A DNA stretch of 49,449 nt from Candidatus Paracaedibacter symbiosus. GTDB lineage: Bacteria > Pseudomonadota > Alphaproteobacteria > Paracaedibacterales > Paracaedibacteraceae. A model generated the notes under the pieces. The model was not told the DNA's origin. It saw only the letters and a program-made list of their open reading frames with translations, and did not search any database. Both the position numbers and the translations under genes were made by a program. Of this stretch, positions 8,255 to 16,812 are shown piece after piece (positions within the stretch are counted from its first letter, which is position 1; every line of letters begins with the position of its first letter). Where the stretch lies: contig NZ_JQAK01000002.1 of the NCBI RefSeq assembly GCF_000757605.1, forward strand, positions 112,437-161,885, written 5' to 3'.

Positions 8255-8422
8255 ATGAAATTTGGCTATGCCCGTGTGTCAAAAAATGATCAAAGTTTAG
8301 ATATCCAAATGCAAAAACTGCAAGCAGCTGGATGTGATGAAATCTTGATGGAGAAAGCCTCAGGAGCTAAAGATGATCGCAAAGAACTAAACCGGCTTTT
8401 AGACAAGATACCGTCTTTAGTG
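8255..8422 (+). pseudogene. Resolvase N-terminal fragment, cut by IS110
   Basis: The first about 55 residues are a serine recombinase N-terminus (YARVSKNDQSLDIQ…KASGAKDDRKELNRLL), with the catalytic Ser present. The sequence then runs into the 3' end of the IS110 element and the arginine motif is lost. With the stub at 8024-8082 it marks the remains of a second Tn3-family transposon. Confidence 0.82.
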
Positions 8423-9397
8423 TCAACAATGAAAAGCAAGATTTTGATTGAAAGATTTATTACTTTTCAAGATTCCAAAAAATATATGGAGTAGCTTTCT
8501 CATGATAGCGACAATTATAACTTTTGGACGTTTACCTTTACTTACCAGGCGATTTACAAAGGCTTGAAAAGCGTTGTTATGATTTTTTACAACAATCGCC
8601 GACATATAGAGCGCTTTTCTAATCTTCCTAGAACCCAATCTGGAGATATGAGATTTACCCTTAACAGACGTTCCAGATTGGAAATGAGATGGAGTAACAC
8701 CTACAAAAGCAGCATATTGTTTGGCATTCTCAAAACGACTGACATCAGGCATATCAGCTAAAATGGTCATTGCCGTTTTAGTTCCGATTCCCTTGATTTC
8801 TGTAAGGATATCATATTGCCTTTTCAGTTGTGGCGAGTCATTGATAATATTCAATGCTTCTTGTTCTAATTTTTTTATCATGTCTTTGATAAATTGCATT
8901 TCTTCATTTATGGAGTTTGCTACAATTTTATTTATAATTTCTTTCTCAAGGGAATTGATCAATCTGTTTAATTCCATTTTAAGAGTATCTATTCGAGCAT
9001 TAACTTCGTGTAATTCTTTATTTTCCCGAGACTTTGGGCTCCATAAAACAGGAAAATTTTGCAAGCAAAACATCGCAATTACTTCACAATCAGATTTATC
9101 TGTCTTCTGACGTATCATCTTACTGATTCTGAAAGACTTAACTTGCAAGGGGTTAATTACGCTTACCTTATAACCAGAGTTGTATAAAAAATCTGCTACT
9201 GCTTCTGAATAAGAACCAGTGGATTCCATACAAATATGAGGATCAGTAAGCCCAAATTCCTTAATCCATGAAATTAACTCTTCACACCCCGTGCCATTAT
9301 TATTAAAAGAATTTTTCTTGTTTTTTCCGTTAAACATAGCGCAAGCGTCAAAGGTTTTTTTTGATATATCAATCCCAATAACATGAACATTTTGCAT
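8423..9397 (-). CDS. IS110-family transposase
   Basis: This is a 324-aa DEDD transposase of the IS110/IS116/IS902 type. The N-terminal RuvC-like domain starts with VIGIDISKK and contains CMESTGSYS. The C-terminal domain carries EIKGIGTKTAMTILADMPDV, QYAAFVGVTP and GSRKIRKALYMSA, with the conserved Ser region. The start MQNVHVIG is chosen because GAGG lies just upstream; a frame nine codons longer exists. The element has interrupted the resolvase at 8255-8422 and, as usual for IS110, has no obvious terminal repeats. All family motifs look intact. Confidence 0.93.
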   Translation of the reverse strand: MQNVHVIGIDISKKTFDACAMFNGKNKKNSFNNNGTGCEELISWIKEFGLTDPHICMESTGSYSEAVADFLYNSGYKVSVINPLQVKSFRISKMIRQKTDKSDCEVIAMFCLQNFPVLWSPKSRENKELHEVNARIDTLKMELNRLINSLEKEIINKIVANSINEEMQFIKDMIKKLEQEALNIINDSPQLKRQYDILTEIKGIGTKTAMTILADMPDVSRFENAKQYAAFVGVTPSHFQSGTSVKGKSHISRLGSRKIRKALYMSAIVVKNHNNAFQAFVNRLVSKGKRPKVIIVAIMRKLLHIFFGILKSNKSFNQNLAFHC

Positions 9398-9646
9398 ATT
9401 TGCCTCACACAGTATAATGATCATGGTTTTTAACCAACCTTGTAAAATGCATGATCACTCAATTTTGAGGTCATAAGATACCGTTCGGTTTTAAAACCAG
9501 ATATGGGCAGAGAGAGTTGACTCTTTATGACGTGCTCACATGGCACAGGTACGTAAACGGCTTCTCTCTGCCTTTTATACCAGCATATTAGCTTCATATA
9601 CTGGATACTTGAAAGATACAAGGAACGTAAAGTACCATAGGCCCCC
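9398..9646. other. IS110 5' flank, no gene seen
   Basis: Noncoding sequence between the IS110 transposase and the next resolvase. It probably includes the IS110 left end. IS110-family elements can carry a guide RNA in such a flank, and a 17-bp stretch CAGAGAGAGTTGACTCT forms a small dyad near 9510, but no RNA structure can be assigned by eye. Confidence 0.35.
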
Positions 9647-10228
9647 TTAGTGATTGATAGCATCTCTGATGCGCATGATGGTTTGTCGGCTTGTGTTAAA
9701 GTTCCTTGCAATAGCTGCAATAGATTTCCCTTCCTGTAATTGCTGTATCGCCTGTTTTGTTTGTAATTCTGATAAAATTTTTGGTCGACCAAGAGTTTTC
9801 CCTTTTGATTTGGCTCTAGCAAGGCCAGATTGTGTGCGTTCAATTAAGAGATCGCGCTCGAATTGAGCAACGGCATTGATCACTCCCATAGTCATTTTTC
9901 CAGCTGAACTCGTCAGGTCAACACCTCCAAGCGCCAGACAGTGAACCCTGATTCCCATTTTCTCTAGTTTAGCAACAGTGATGCTTACATCAATGGCATC
10001 ACGCCCTAATCGATCGAGCTTAGTGACAACCAGCATATCTCCCTTTTCCATTTTATCTAACAAGCGTGCAAATCCTTTACGTCGGGAAATATGCATGGAT
10101 CCGGATATTGTTTCAGTAATTATCCGATGCGGCTCAATGGCAAACCCAGCGGCTTTAATTTCTTTTATCTGGTTTTCAGGTTCCTGTTCAGTTTTGGAAA
10201 CCCGGGCATAAGCAAAAGTACGGGGCAT
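9647..10228 (-). CDS. Serine recombinase / resolvase
   Basis: This 193-aa serine recombinase has an intact catalytic domain: Ser in YARVSKTEQE, VTKLDRLGRDAIDV, NAVAQFERDLLIERTQSGL. A C-terminal HTH follows (SIAAIARNFNTSRQTIMRIR). An unusual insertion, GSMHISRRKG, occupies the region before the conserved FARLLDKM. Just upstream is a palindromic site with repeats of TTTTGGACA (10299-10346) that could be its recombination site. No transposase of its own is nearby; adjacent DNA contains IS6 and IS256 remnants. It may act as an orphan resolvase. Confidence 0.92.
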   Translation of the reverse strand: MPRTFAYARVSKTEQEPENQIKEIKAAGFAIEPHRIITETISGSMHISRRKGFARLLDKMEKGDMLVVTKLDRLGRDAIDVSITVAKLEKMGIRVHCLALGGVDLTSSAGKMTMGVINAVAQFERDLLIERTQSGLARAKSKGKTLGRPKILSELQTKQAIQQLQEGKSIAAIARNFNTSRQTIMRIRDAINH

Positions 10229-10298
10229 AATCGAATATAAAGTGTATTAAAAAGGATGTCCTAAATGTTTCATATGTTCTAAAGTGCGTCAATATAAT

Positions 10299-10346
10299 TT
10301 TTGGACAGGGAAACAAGCTATGTCCAAAACCGATCGTTTTTGGACA
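10299..10346. promoter_or_regulatory. Candidate res / crossover site
   Basis: Upstream of the resolvase, TGTCCAAAAC…TTTTGGACA (10321-10346) forms a palindrome centred on CGATCG, and another TTTTGGACA lies at 10299-10307. Inverted half-sites in the promoter region of a serine recombinase gene are typical of res subsites and would also allow autoregulation. Confidence 0.55.
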
Positions 10347-10393
10347 CCCATAATCATTTTCATTAGGCGTCTCGGTTGAGTAGAACGGCCAGA

Positions 10394-10486
10394 TCACTCT
10401 GACCGAACCCTATAACGGTAATAGTAGCGAACAGCAAAGCCGATAACACTTTTAGGGATACGATATCCTTTATAATGATCTCGCAT
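10394..10486 (-). pseudogene. IS6-family transposase, N-terminal fragment
   Basis: From an ATG at 10486 the minus strand encodes MRDHYKGYRIPKSVIGFAVR followed by YYYRYRVRS. This is typical of the first 30 residues of IS6/IS26-type transposases (KGYRFP…I.AV..Y.R). It then stops. The DDE domain is absent. Confidence 0.6.
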
Positions 10487-10662
10487 AATCAAAGACTTTC
10501 TCTTATTTTTGAAAGATTCTTACAAAATTCAACGAGTAACATGTAAAAGTAGAGATGTGTATACCTTTTACACGTTTAGTGGCCAACCCTCTTTTACCTT
10601 ACATGTTTACAAGAATATCCAAAGAAATTCAGAGATATACGCAAAAGTTGGTGACGTGTCAT

Positions 10663-11407
10663 TTAAGCAGCGTGCTTGGTATCATCCAGGATGACTTCAC
10701 AACCGTTATTAAATTTGACACCTGAGATGATTTTTGGCAATTGGTTTTTGCCATCCAGGCGCCGCCACCTTTTTTCAGCTTCTTTAATAAGTTTAAACAC
10801 CATAACAAAAGCTGTTTGGCGAAGATAGGCAATTTTTTGATCGTTTTGTTCGATGTTTGACTGTGGCAAAGGTGCTTTCTATTGGGTTTGTGGTTCGAAT
10901 ATGCTTCCAATGCTCAGCTGGAAAATCATAAAAGTTCAACAGTTCCTCGCGATCTTTGCTCAAGCAGTGAGTAGCCTTTGGATACTTGGCCTGGTACTTT
11001 TCAATAAATAAGTCAAAAGCTTTGCTGGCATCTTCTTTTGTTTCAGCCATCCAGATGTTTTGTAGGTCACTTTTGGCTTTACCATGCAAAGATTTAGGAA
11101 AATTATTCAGCACATTCATTGTTTTATGGACCCAACAGCGCTGAGCTTGCGTCTTAGGCCATATCTCCTCTAACGCTTTCCAAAAACCTAAAGCGCCATC
11201 CCCAACAGCCAGCTTCGGAGCAACGGTCAATCCCCTGGCTTTGAGATCCAGCAACAACTCCCGCCAATTTTGGGCACTCTCACGATAACCGTCTGTAAAG
11301 CCAACGAGTTCTTTTTTGCCTTCTGGCGTGGCGCCAATGATGACGAGAAGGCACTGTTTCTCCCCCTCAAGACGAGCTTGCAGATAAACACCATCAGCCA
11401 ACATGTA
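10663..11407 (-). pseudogene. IS256-family transposase, broken by intron and frameshift
   Basis: From the intron boundary at 11407 the minus strand encodes YMLADGVYLQARLEGEKQ…, the DDE-type catalytic region of an IS256/Mutator transposase, including the DG motif, VGDGALGFWKAL, QRCWVHKTMNVL and TTNPIESTFATVKHRT. A frameshift near 10800-10860 moves the end (MVFKLIKEAEKRWRRL, ISGVKFNNG) into another frame. The N-terminal part is not found on the far side of the intron, so the gene is dead and its exons have been separated. Confidence 0.85.
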
Positions 11408-11449
11408 GTCGAGTAGCAAGCCCAAGATTACTCCTGGGTAGCCCTCTCA

Positions 11450-11483
11450 GAACTGTGCGGACGATTTTCACCGTACACAGCTC
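11450..11483 (-). ncRNA. Group II intron domain V
   Basis: This 34-nt hairpin reads GAGCTGTGTACGG…CGCACAGTTC on the minus strand, identical to that at 957-990. It is the catalytic core of the intron ribozyme. Confidence 0.9.
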
Positions 11484-11489
11484 AAGCCC

Positions 11490-13007
11490 TCAATAAGGCT
11501 GAATGGTTTTCAGCCCGGTCAGCTCAGTGTCGTGACTGAGGTTGCAACGGCGTTGCCTTTCCGCTTCTCTCTTTACGAAGTAGTCTTTGTAAAAAGGGTC
11601 AAAAGGATTAGCTTTAGCGACAATTTTAATGTGACGGCGAATCTTGGTGTCTATTGCGCGCTTCAGGAAGAGGGTTTTCTTCTTCCCTTCTTTATCCTTT
11701 ATCAGGCAATAGAAACGCCAATTATCGCCTTTATGGCTCTTCCAGTAGTGTTTCATAATCCACTTTATGCCTTTACGGGAGTGCCTTTTGAGCGCCCATC
11801 GTTTGAGGGCCTGGAAGAGTTCATGGTCGATTTGAGCGAAGACTTTCGATGACACCACACTTCTATAATAATTGGTCCATCCTGTTATCTTTTCATTTAA
11901 CGCGTGGATCAACTTGTCGGTGGGCAGCGCGATTCCCTTCTTGATCAAACTTCTGAGTTCTTGTCGGAACTGCTTTATGTTTGCCTTGGAGGGTTTCGTG
12001 AAGACACGTCCATTCTTGTATTTTCGTATGTTAAATCCAAGAAAATCGAACCCGTCCTCAATCGAGGTAATCTTTGTCTTCTCTGTCGATAACTCAAGTC
12101 CAACTGTTTTAAGGAATTCAACCAGCTTTGGCATCACTTCGTTTTGGAGAAGCTCTGCTGAAGCCGCTGTGACTATAAAGTCATCAGCATAGGAAATGGT
12201 ATTGATTTTCTTCCCTTTTCTCTGGTTCTCGCTGGCTGGTCGGAGCTTGCCCTCCAAACCAGCTAAGGTTATAACCGTAAGTGCTGGCGAAATCACCGAA
12301 CCCTGTGGAGTTCCTTTCATTGTTGGGTTGAGATGACCTTTTTCCATGAAGCCTGCTTTGATAAATTTCCTGAGGATCTGTTTGTCCATAGGAATATTTG
12401 CAAGAAGCCAGTCATGATTGATTTGGCCAAAGCAGTCCCGAATATCACCTTCAAGCACGAATGTCGCTGATTTTGCTCTTCCCAATGCAATGAAGCATTG
12501 TTCAATCGCATCATGAGTCGACCGCTTCATACGGAAACCGTAGGCATTCGGGTCGGCTCGTTCTTCGACAATTGGTTCTAGGGCGAGTAGGTGTAGGGCT
12601 TGCATCGCTCGACATTTCAATGTTGGAATGGAGAGCGGTCTTTGGCCTTTTCCTGTTTTCTTCGGGATGTAAATGCGTCTTAACGGTTGTGGCTTGTAGC
12701 CTTTGCGTTTGAGACTCTTTACAGCTCTCATTTTCTGGAGATCAGTACTCCAGATCACATTATCAATGCCAGGAGTTTTAGCGCCTGCGCTGCTTGTAAC
12801 TCGCTTAACGGATAAGCATTTACCGTAAAACGAGGTGGTCAGGAGTCGTTGCAAGGCTTTCACCTTGCCCTTTCTTCCTGCCCTTTCTGCCTTGGCGATA
12901 CGTACTTGGAGTCGAAAGACAAAAGCTTTAATCTGATCCCAATTTATTGTGGACCAAGATTTGTCAGCTTTTGCCGAAAGGGCACCAGTCGATTGTGTCG
13001 CTGTCAT
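11490..13007 (-). CDS. ltrA: Group II intron reverse transcriptase/maturase
   Basis: This is a 505-aa intron-encoded protein. It has an N-terminal RT0-RT2 region (RVTSSAGAKTPGIDNVIW, RRIYIPKKTGKGQRPLSIPT), RT3-4 (EGDIRDCFGQINHDWL), RT4/5 TPQGSVISPALT and YADD at the catalytic centre, then the maturase domain with GWTNYYRS. There is no HNH-type Cys cluster at the C-terminus, which suggests an endonuclease-lacking form. The start MTATQSTG is typical for these proteins and is preferred over a TTG ten codons upstream. All reverse transcriptase motifs look intact, so this copy may be active and could mobilise the other copies. Confidence 0.92.
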   Translation of the reverse strand: MTATQSTGALSAKADKSWSTINWDQIKAFVFRLQVRIAKAERAGRKGKVKALQRLLTTSFYGKCLSVKRVTSSAGAKTPGIDNVIWSTDLQKMRAVKSLKRKGYKPQPLRRIYIPKKTGKGQRPLSIPTLKCRAMQALHLLALEPIVEERADPNAYGFRMKRSTHDAIEQCFIALGRAKSATFVLEGDIRDCFGQINHDWLLANIPMDKQILRKFIKAGFMEKGHLNPTMKGTPQGSVISPALTVITLAGLEGKLRPASENQRKGKKINTISYADDFIVTAASAELLQNEVMPKLVEFLKTVGLELSTEKTKITSIEDGFDFLGFNIRKYKNGRVFTKPSKANIKQFRQELRSLIKKGIALPTDKLIHALNEKITGWTNYYRSVVSSKVFAQIDHELFQALKRWALKRHSRKGIKWIMKHYWKSHKGDNWRFYCLIKDKEGKKKTLFLKRAIDTKIRRHIKIVAKANPFDPFYKDYFVKREAERQRRCNLSHDTELTGLKTIQPY

Positions 13008-13585
13008 TTGCGTTCTTTCATAAAGTCGATTCTCCAAGTTCTCTCACCATTGAAGACCTGCTCGAAGTGGGCTCATTTTCGTGCCGGGTAACGTTTAAAC
13101 CCGTATCCACTTCATTACAAAGAGGCATTTGCTTTCTCGAGCATCCTTTACCGGCAGAACCATAGGTCTTTCTTACGATTGACTGTCCTCCTGGGAGGAG
13201 TTCTACCGGCTTACCACGTTCCGCCATAAGAGCACGCTGACTTAGTCGCCTGCTAGAGACCGGGAAACATTGATGACTGCGAAAGCCTTTGGGCCCATGG
13301 CTTTCCTATTTCCTGATGAAGGTATCAGCCGTTTACCCTCATTTAACATTACGGTCTTTTGACGCAGATTCAGATATCTTCGACATATCAGCTACCTAGC
13401 GCTCACCTGGTTTCGGCTACCAGGAGGATCCTTGGCTTGCGCTTTAAATCCCGTACTTTCGTACTTTGCTACGTTGTCCGATCCGCTCTTGATTCAGGAT
13501 CGTAGGTTCATCCAGCAGCATGGATGGTGGTGTTTTCTTAAAATTAAGAGCACCACAGCTCTTATTGGCGACTTTCGTGTCGCAC

Positions 13586-13603
13586 GTCGAGTAGCAAGCC
13601 CAA
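13586..13603. repeat. 18-bp copy of intron 3' end outside its 5' end
   Basis: GTCGAGTAGCAAGCCCAA here is identical to 11408-11425 within the intron's 3' terminus, so the intron is flanked on the 5' side by a copy of its own last 18 bases. This fits insertion behind another intron end, or recombination between intron copies. Confidence 0.75.
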
Positions 13604-13615
13604 ATAAGAACTGAA

Positions 13616-13780
13616 GCAACTCCATATGATCCGATTTACCAAGAATATTTCGGTAATCGATTAGTAAAGCGTAAGGGTAATCAGCCTAAACGCACAAAAT
13701 GGAGTTTGTTATGGGAAAATTTGTTAAAGATAGAGGGCAGAAAAGCTGGGTCATTAAGTAATGACTTTATAAAGGCTTGA
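13616..13780 (+). pseudogene. C-terminal fragment of a second-type intron reverse transcriptase
   Basis: The plus-strand frame encodes ATPYDPIYQEYFGNRLVKRK… and stops at 13778. The DPIYQEYF segment resembles the end of group II intron proteins (compare DPFYKDYF in the intact copy). It ends exactly where a domain V-like hairpin begins (13779), as expected for an intron's 3' part. The rest of this intron is missing. Confidence 0.6.
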
Positions 13781-13812
13781 GCCTCGTGGACAGAAATGCC
13801 CATGCGGGGTTC
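13779..13812 (+). ncRNA. Group II intron domain V (different family)
   Basis: This 34-nt sequence begins GAGCCTCGTGGAC, has a GAAA loop and ends GCGGGGTTC. The outer stem GAGCC/GGTTC pairs, as in canonical domain V. The sequence is unlike the other introns here, so it is a remnant of another intron family on the plus strand. Confidence 0.7.
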
Positions 13813-13854
13813 TTAGGAGAATGGGGCTCAGCAATGGGTCCCGTTTATCCGGCG

Positions 13855-13996
13855 TATCTAGGGAAATCAAGGGAGACAGAGGAACTTAAAAACTCTGATC
13901 AAGAGCTGAAACTAGGTTTGTAAAAATCATACAGCAGGAAACTTCTTCGCCTTTTCCTTTAGCTGCTTGACGACCCCCAACTTTTAGATGGTCTCC
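13855..13996. mobile_element. Truncated MITE copy
   Basis: This 142-bp segment is the inverse of 36046-36187, keeping one terminal repeat (13974-13996, CCCCCAAC…GGTCTCC) but lacking the other. It appears near-identical to the full element at 36046-36208. Confidence 0.8.
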
Positions 13997-14402
13997 TTAA
14001 AAGCCTAAAAATAACAACTCATTCAACATGCGTTAAGATCTAACCATAAAATCAGCATGAATTATGCAACAGGTTACCAAGTAACTTTAAACTGACAAGA
14101 ATTGTTTCTTTCGTCTGACGTCAGGATAGAGTAGACTTTAACCAGACAAACTTTTGTCTCTATACCCCTCAAAATAGCTAACCGTAAATTTTGACACGAA
14201 TGGGCCCAATCCCCCATTTTGCTATGGGAGAACGGATGACTGACGGTTTAGTGATTGCCGCACTTTTCGACAGGCCTTAACACATTGCCAACCTCAAACA
14301 GGACTTGTACATCATTCTGACCGTGGTAGCCAATATACCAGTTGCAACTTTCAAAAGGAGTTAGAAATGCATGGTATTACTGCCAGCATGAGTCGTAGCG
14401 GA
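13997..14402. other. 406-bp gap, no gene recognised
   Basis: Mixed sequence between the truncated MITE and the 504-bp repeat arm. No convincing reading frame, hairpin terminator or repeat was seen. A stretch with TTTCAAAAGGAGTTAG before an ATG at 14367 looks like a ribosome binding site, but its frame is short. Confidence 0.4.
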
Positions 14403-14906
14403 AATTGGTGTTCCGCGAGGGAATGACGGATATATGACAAAATCAGCTGTAGGATGCTGATTTTAAAGGATAAAGTGACCAGGAAGAATTTATAGAGAAT
14501 TTTTCAACTTGTTGAATTTGAACAATATTTTCCGAGAATTTTTCAACAAAACAGTAGGAAGTGCATTAAAAAACACAACTTATTGATTGTAGAGCAAAAA
14601 AACAACTCGCTAATGACTTATCTTTATTCCTGACGATTAAAAGACATAACTTTTGGAAAGCTGTGAAATTAAAGAAATTTTTACAACATCTTGTACACAA
14701 TTGAATTATAATAATTTTTCATATTTTTAGATGGGGCGCAACCTCACACATATCATAATATTCTTGTTGGAAAATTAGAGAAAAAGATTATTTGAAATCA
14801 ATGAGTTATAAAAAATTTCAGAAATTCTTTCTCGTCATATTTTACACTATTTTCAATAATTTGCAGCCGAGTTTGTCAAATATCCGTCATTCCGACGCCT
14901 GACCCC
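14403..14906. repeat. 504-bp inverted-repeat arm (left), containing a MITE
   Basis: This arm is the exact-looking inverse of 28908-29411 over all 504 bases. Inside it, 14420-14893 is a 474-bp element with imperfect 30-bp terminal repeats: 14420-14449 and 14864-14893 (GGAATGACGGATAT.TGACAAA…) differ at 3 of 30 positions. The shared sequence extends 17 bp beyond the left end and 13 bp beyond the right end of that element. No coding region. The arm truncates the secreted-peptide gene at 14907-15061. Confidence 0.9.
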
Positions 14907-15061
14907 TTATTCGGTGATGACTTCAGAACATCATGAGACTCTACTACTCTCTTGCGCGTCTCCTCCATAGCAAAGCTCTCTAGGATACTTGTAAAAAAAA
15001 ACAAAGTTAAAATGCTAAAGAATAGAATTTTACTTTTTCTAATTTTCAATTTTTCTTGCAT
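14907..15061 (-). pseudogene. Secreted small protein, truncated by the repeat arm
   Basis: This is the N-terminus of a secreted protein: a basic n-region (MQEKLKIRKSK), a strong hydrophobic core (ILFFSILTLFFFTSILESFA) and about 20 mature residues (MEETRKRVVESHDVLKSS…). The frame then enters the 504-bp repeat and stops. The original gene has lost its 3' end. It lies in the same orientation as the genes at 15343-16514 and may have belonged to the same set. Confidence 0.65.
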
Positions 15062-15342
15062 ATTCAGATTTTCTCATTCCTATAAAAATCTTCTTTATAG
15101 ATAGTAGCAAGATAGCGTTAAACATACGTTAAGAGGACTCCGTCATGCATGAACTGGAATAAACTTGCTGAGGAGATAAGCTTAACATCAATGAGGGGGC
15201 AGTATACGTGGCCCTAATTTTGGGGCACCTTCAACTACAGCTTAATTTTGCTGCTAAGTTGTACAAACAATGGGGTCTACCTTTTCTGGAGATGCGGCAA
15301 CGTTGACAAACATAGCAAGCATCTCCACTTCTAAGATATTAC
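15062..15342. other. Intergenic region with long hairpin
   Basis: Noncoding. GGAGATGC at about 15291 and GCATCTCC at about 15329 are complementary over 8 bp with a loop of about 23 nt, directly after the end of the minus-strand gene at 15343. It may act as a terminator, but lacks a T tract. GTGGCCC…GGGGCAC near 15210-15230 is a second small hairpin. Confidence 0.4.
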
Positions 15343-15885
15343 TCAACCAACTCCAATCGAGCTTTGATTTGCATTTGCTTGGTTAGCTGTTTGTCTTTCA
15401 GCCTTAGCTTTAGCTAATATTGCTGCCTTTGTTTTTTGTATATTATCAGCATACACAGAATGGGTTCCTAGCATGAAATTCTCGCTAGCCCCTAAATAAT
15501 TAACTACTGCTGCTGATGTAGCACAAGCTTGAACAGTAGCTTTGTCTGTAGTATCTAGATGGCTAGTCATGAGTGTTTCTATGGTGGACTCTGATTGTTT
15601 TTTATTAACTGACGGGCAATAATCAGTGAGGCTTTCTATCACTTTTTCTCGTTCATCATTATGGCGCCTAGGATTAAACCAACTTAAGCTGTGCGATTTA
15701 AAACTCTCCTGCTTAAGTTTTTCTTTAGAAGCTTTTTCTCGCTTGTCTCTTTGTTCTTTTGCTTTTTTTGCATCGGATTTCGAAATTTTATTAAGACCAA
15801 TGACATCTTCACGCATTTTTTCAAGCTTTGTTTGTTCAAATTTTATTGGATTGTTTGCATCAGTTACAGGTTTAGAGTCAGACAC
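15343..15885 (-). CDS. Hypothetical protein, Lys-rich, possibly secreted
   Basis: This is a protein of about 180 aa with a charged, helix-prone first half (KKAKEQRDKREKASKEKLKQ) and a tail rich in Ala/Gln/Asn. A GTG start at 15885 is given, but the frame is open further upstream, to the stop of the preceding gene. There it encodes KIVNETIELAISSIALVSDS, which resembles a signal peptide but has only ATT/ATA as starts. The true start is therefore uncertain and may overlap the upstream gene's end at 15924. The gene is in tandem with that secreted protein and was probably cotranscribed. No family recognised. Confidence 0.6.
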   Translation of the reverse strand: MSDSKPVTDANNPIKFEQTKLEKMREDVIGLNKISKSDAKKAKEQRDKREKASKEKLKQESFKSHSLSWFNPRRHNDEREKVIESLTDYCPSVNKKQSESTIETLMTSHLDTTDKATVQACATSAAVVNYLGASENFMLGTHSVYADNIQKTKAAILAKAKAERQTANQANANQSSIGVG

Positions 15886-15923
15886 TAGCGCGATAGAAGA
15901 TATAGCTAATTCTATTGTCTCGT

Positions 15924-16514
15924 TTACAATTTTGTTTTTTCTTCAATAAGCGCAAGTGTGGCTTTGTAGTTTCCAATCTCATTTTTAAGAACCTCATCCA
16001 TATCCTTAGTCATAACCCCATAAGTTTTTAACCTTTGATGAGCAGCCTTCCTACGATCTAGACTCTCGCTCTTTCGCGCTCCATCAATATGGTACTTATA
16101 ACCTTTTACATATTCATGTTTTACTCTTTTAAATAAGCATTCTGTAGACTTCGATTGAGGGAGGGGGCTGTCATGTTCTTCTTCCATTCTTTTATTCAAA
16201 GCTTCCTCCGTTACAGGGACCATATTTTCAACAGTGTTGATAAAAGAAGCTATGTATCCGTTTTCATCTTCTGGGTCCCACAATCTAAGATTGTCAATTA
16301 TCTTCTCTCTCTTTTTAACTGTAGTAAGTGCATATGCTGTTGCAAATTTATTTTTAGCTTCATCTTCCTTTATTACAATGAGTGCGAACTTAGTACTGAT
16401 CACAGGAGCTGCAAACATAGGCTCATTGTTAGGATCACTAGCATAAACATTTGCCAATAACATACATGTAATAGATGCATACTTCATAATCGGTTTTAAT
16501 ATAGTACTTTTCAT
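15924..16514 (-). CDS. Secreted hypothetical protein
   Basis: This 196-aa protein has a signal peptide (MKSTILKPIMKYASITCMLL, cleavage after ANVYA). The ribosome binding site GAGGAG lies about 8 bp upstream. The mature part is charged and helical and contains a single Cys; no domain was recognised. It is divergent from the STAND gene at 16813 and heads a minus-strand group with 15343-15885. The layout mirrors copy 1, where the STAND gene is divergent from the Cys-rich secreted proteins. An effector exported to the host or competitors is possible, but nothing in the sequence proves it. Confidence 0.75.
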   Translation of the reverse strand: MKSTILKPIMKYASITCMLLANVYASDPNNEPMFAAPVISTKFALIVIKEDEAKNKFATAYALTTVKKREKIIDNLRLWDPEDENGYIASFINTVENMVPVTEEALNKRMEEEHDSPLPQSKSTECLFKRVKHEYVKGYKYHIDGARKSESLDRRKAAHQRLKTYGVMTKDMDEVLKNEIGNYKATLALIEEKTKL

Positions 16515-16652
16515 TTTTCTTTCTCCTCAAATTTTAGATTTGATTTTTCTTCCATTCTTGTTTTTAAACAGGTTTGTTTTCTTTAATTAAATCCACTGTC
16601 TACAAACAGCCTTAGCTTATACAGAGATTCTTTTGCATGACTATTTAGAAAA

Positions 16653-16686
16653 TTGACGTACGTTTGTGATTTTATTACCTAGGTAA
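16653..16686 (+). promoter_or_regulatory. Promoter with palindromic operator, STAND copy 2
   Basis: TTGACG at 16653-16658, a 17-bp spacer and TACCTA at 16676-16681 form a sigma-70-type promoter pointing at the STAND gene. The -10 box lies inside the perfect 12-bp palindrome TTACCTAGGTAA (16675-16686), a position suited to repression or autoregulation by a dimer. The palindrome is also about 160 bp upstream of the divergent secreted-protein gene. Confidence 0.55.
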
Positions 16687-16812
16687 AAATTAAGGGAATA
16701 AACTAACACCAAAACAATTTATTTAAACTATTTTTTAGCATAAGATGAGCTCCAATAACGCTCCCATAAAAAGACAACAATTTGGGAAAATTGTTTGAGG
16801 AGACCTTTATTC

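Larger units (their letters stand above)
11408..13585 (-). mobile_element. Complete group II intron (2178 bp)
   Basis: This is a full-length intron on the minus strand. The 5' end GTGCGACACGAAAG at 13585 matches the GUGYG consensus. A structured 5' region of about 580 nt precedes the intron-encoded protein, and domain V lies at 11450-11483. The 3' end is at 11408, in …CTACTCGAC. The 3' exon is an IS256 transposase gene, but the 5' flank is not, so the two flanks no longer belong to one interrupted gene. The 18 bp outside the 5' end (13586-13603) are identical to the last 18 bp of the intron (11408-11425). Confidence 0.9.

Noticed and set aside
9430-9843. 137-codon frame on the minus strand
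   Set aside because: It overlaps the start of IS110's flank and the end of a clear resolvase in another frame; no family resemblance, so treated as a shadow.
12849-13227. Several frames of 60-80 codons on both strands
   Set aside because: They lie in the structured 5' region of the group II intron, which is RNA, not protein coding.
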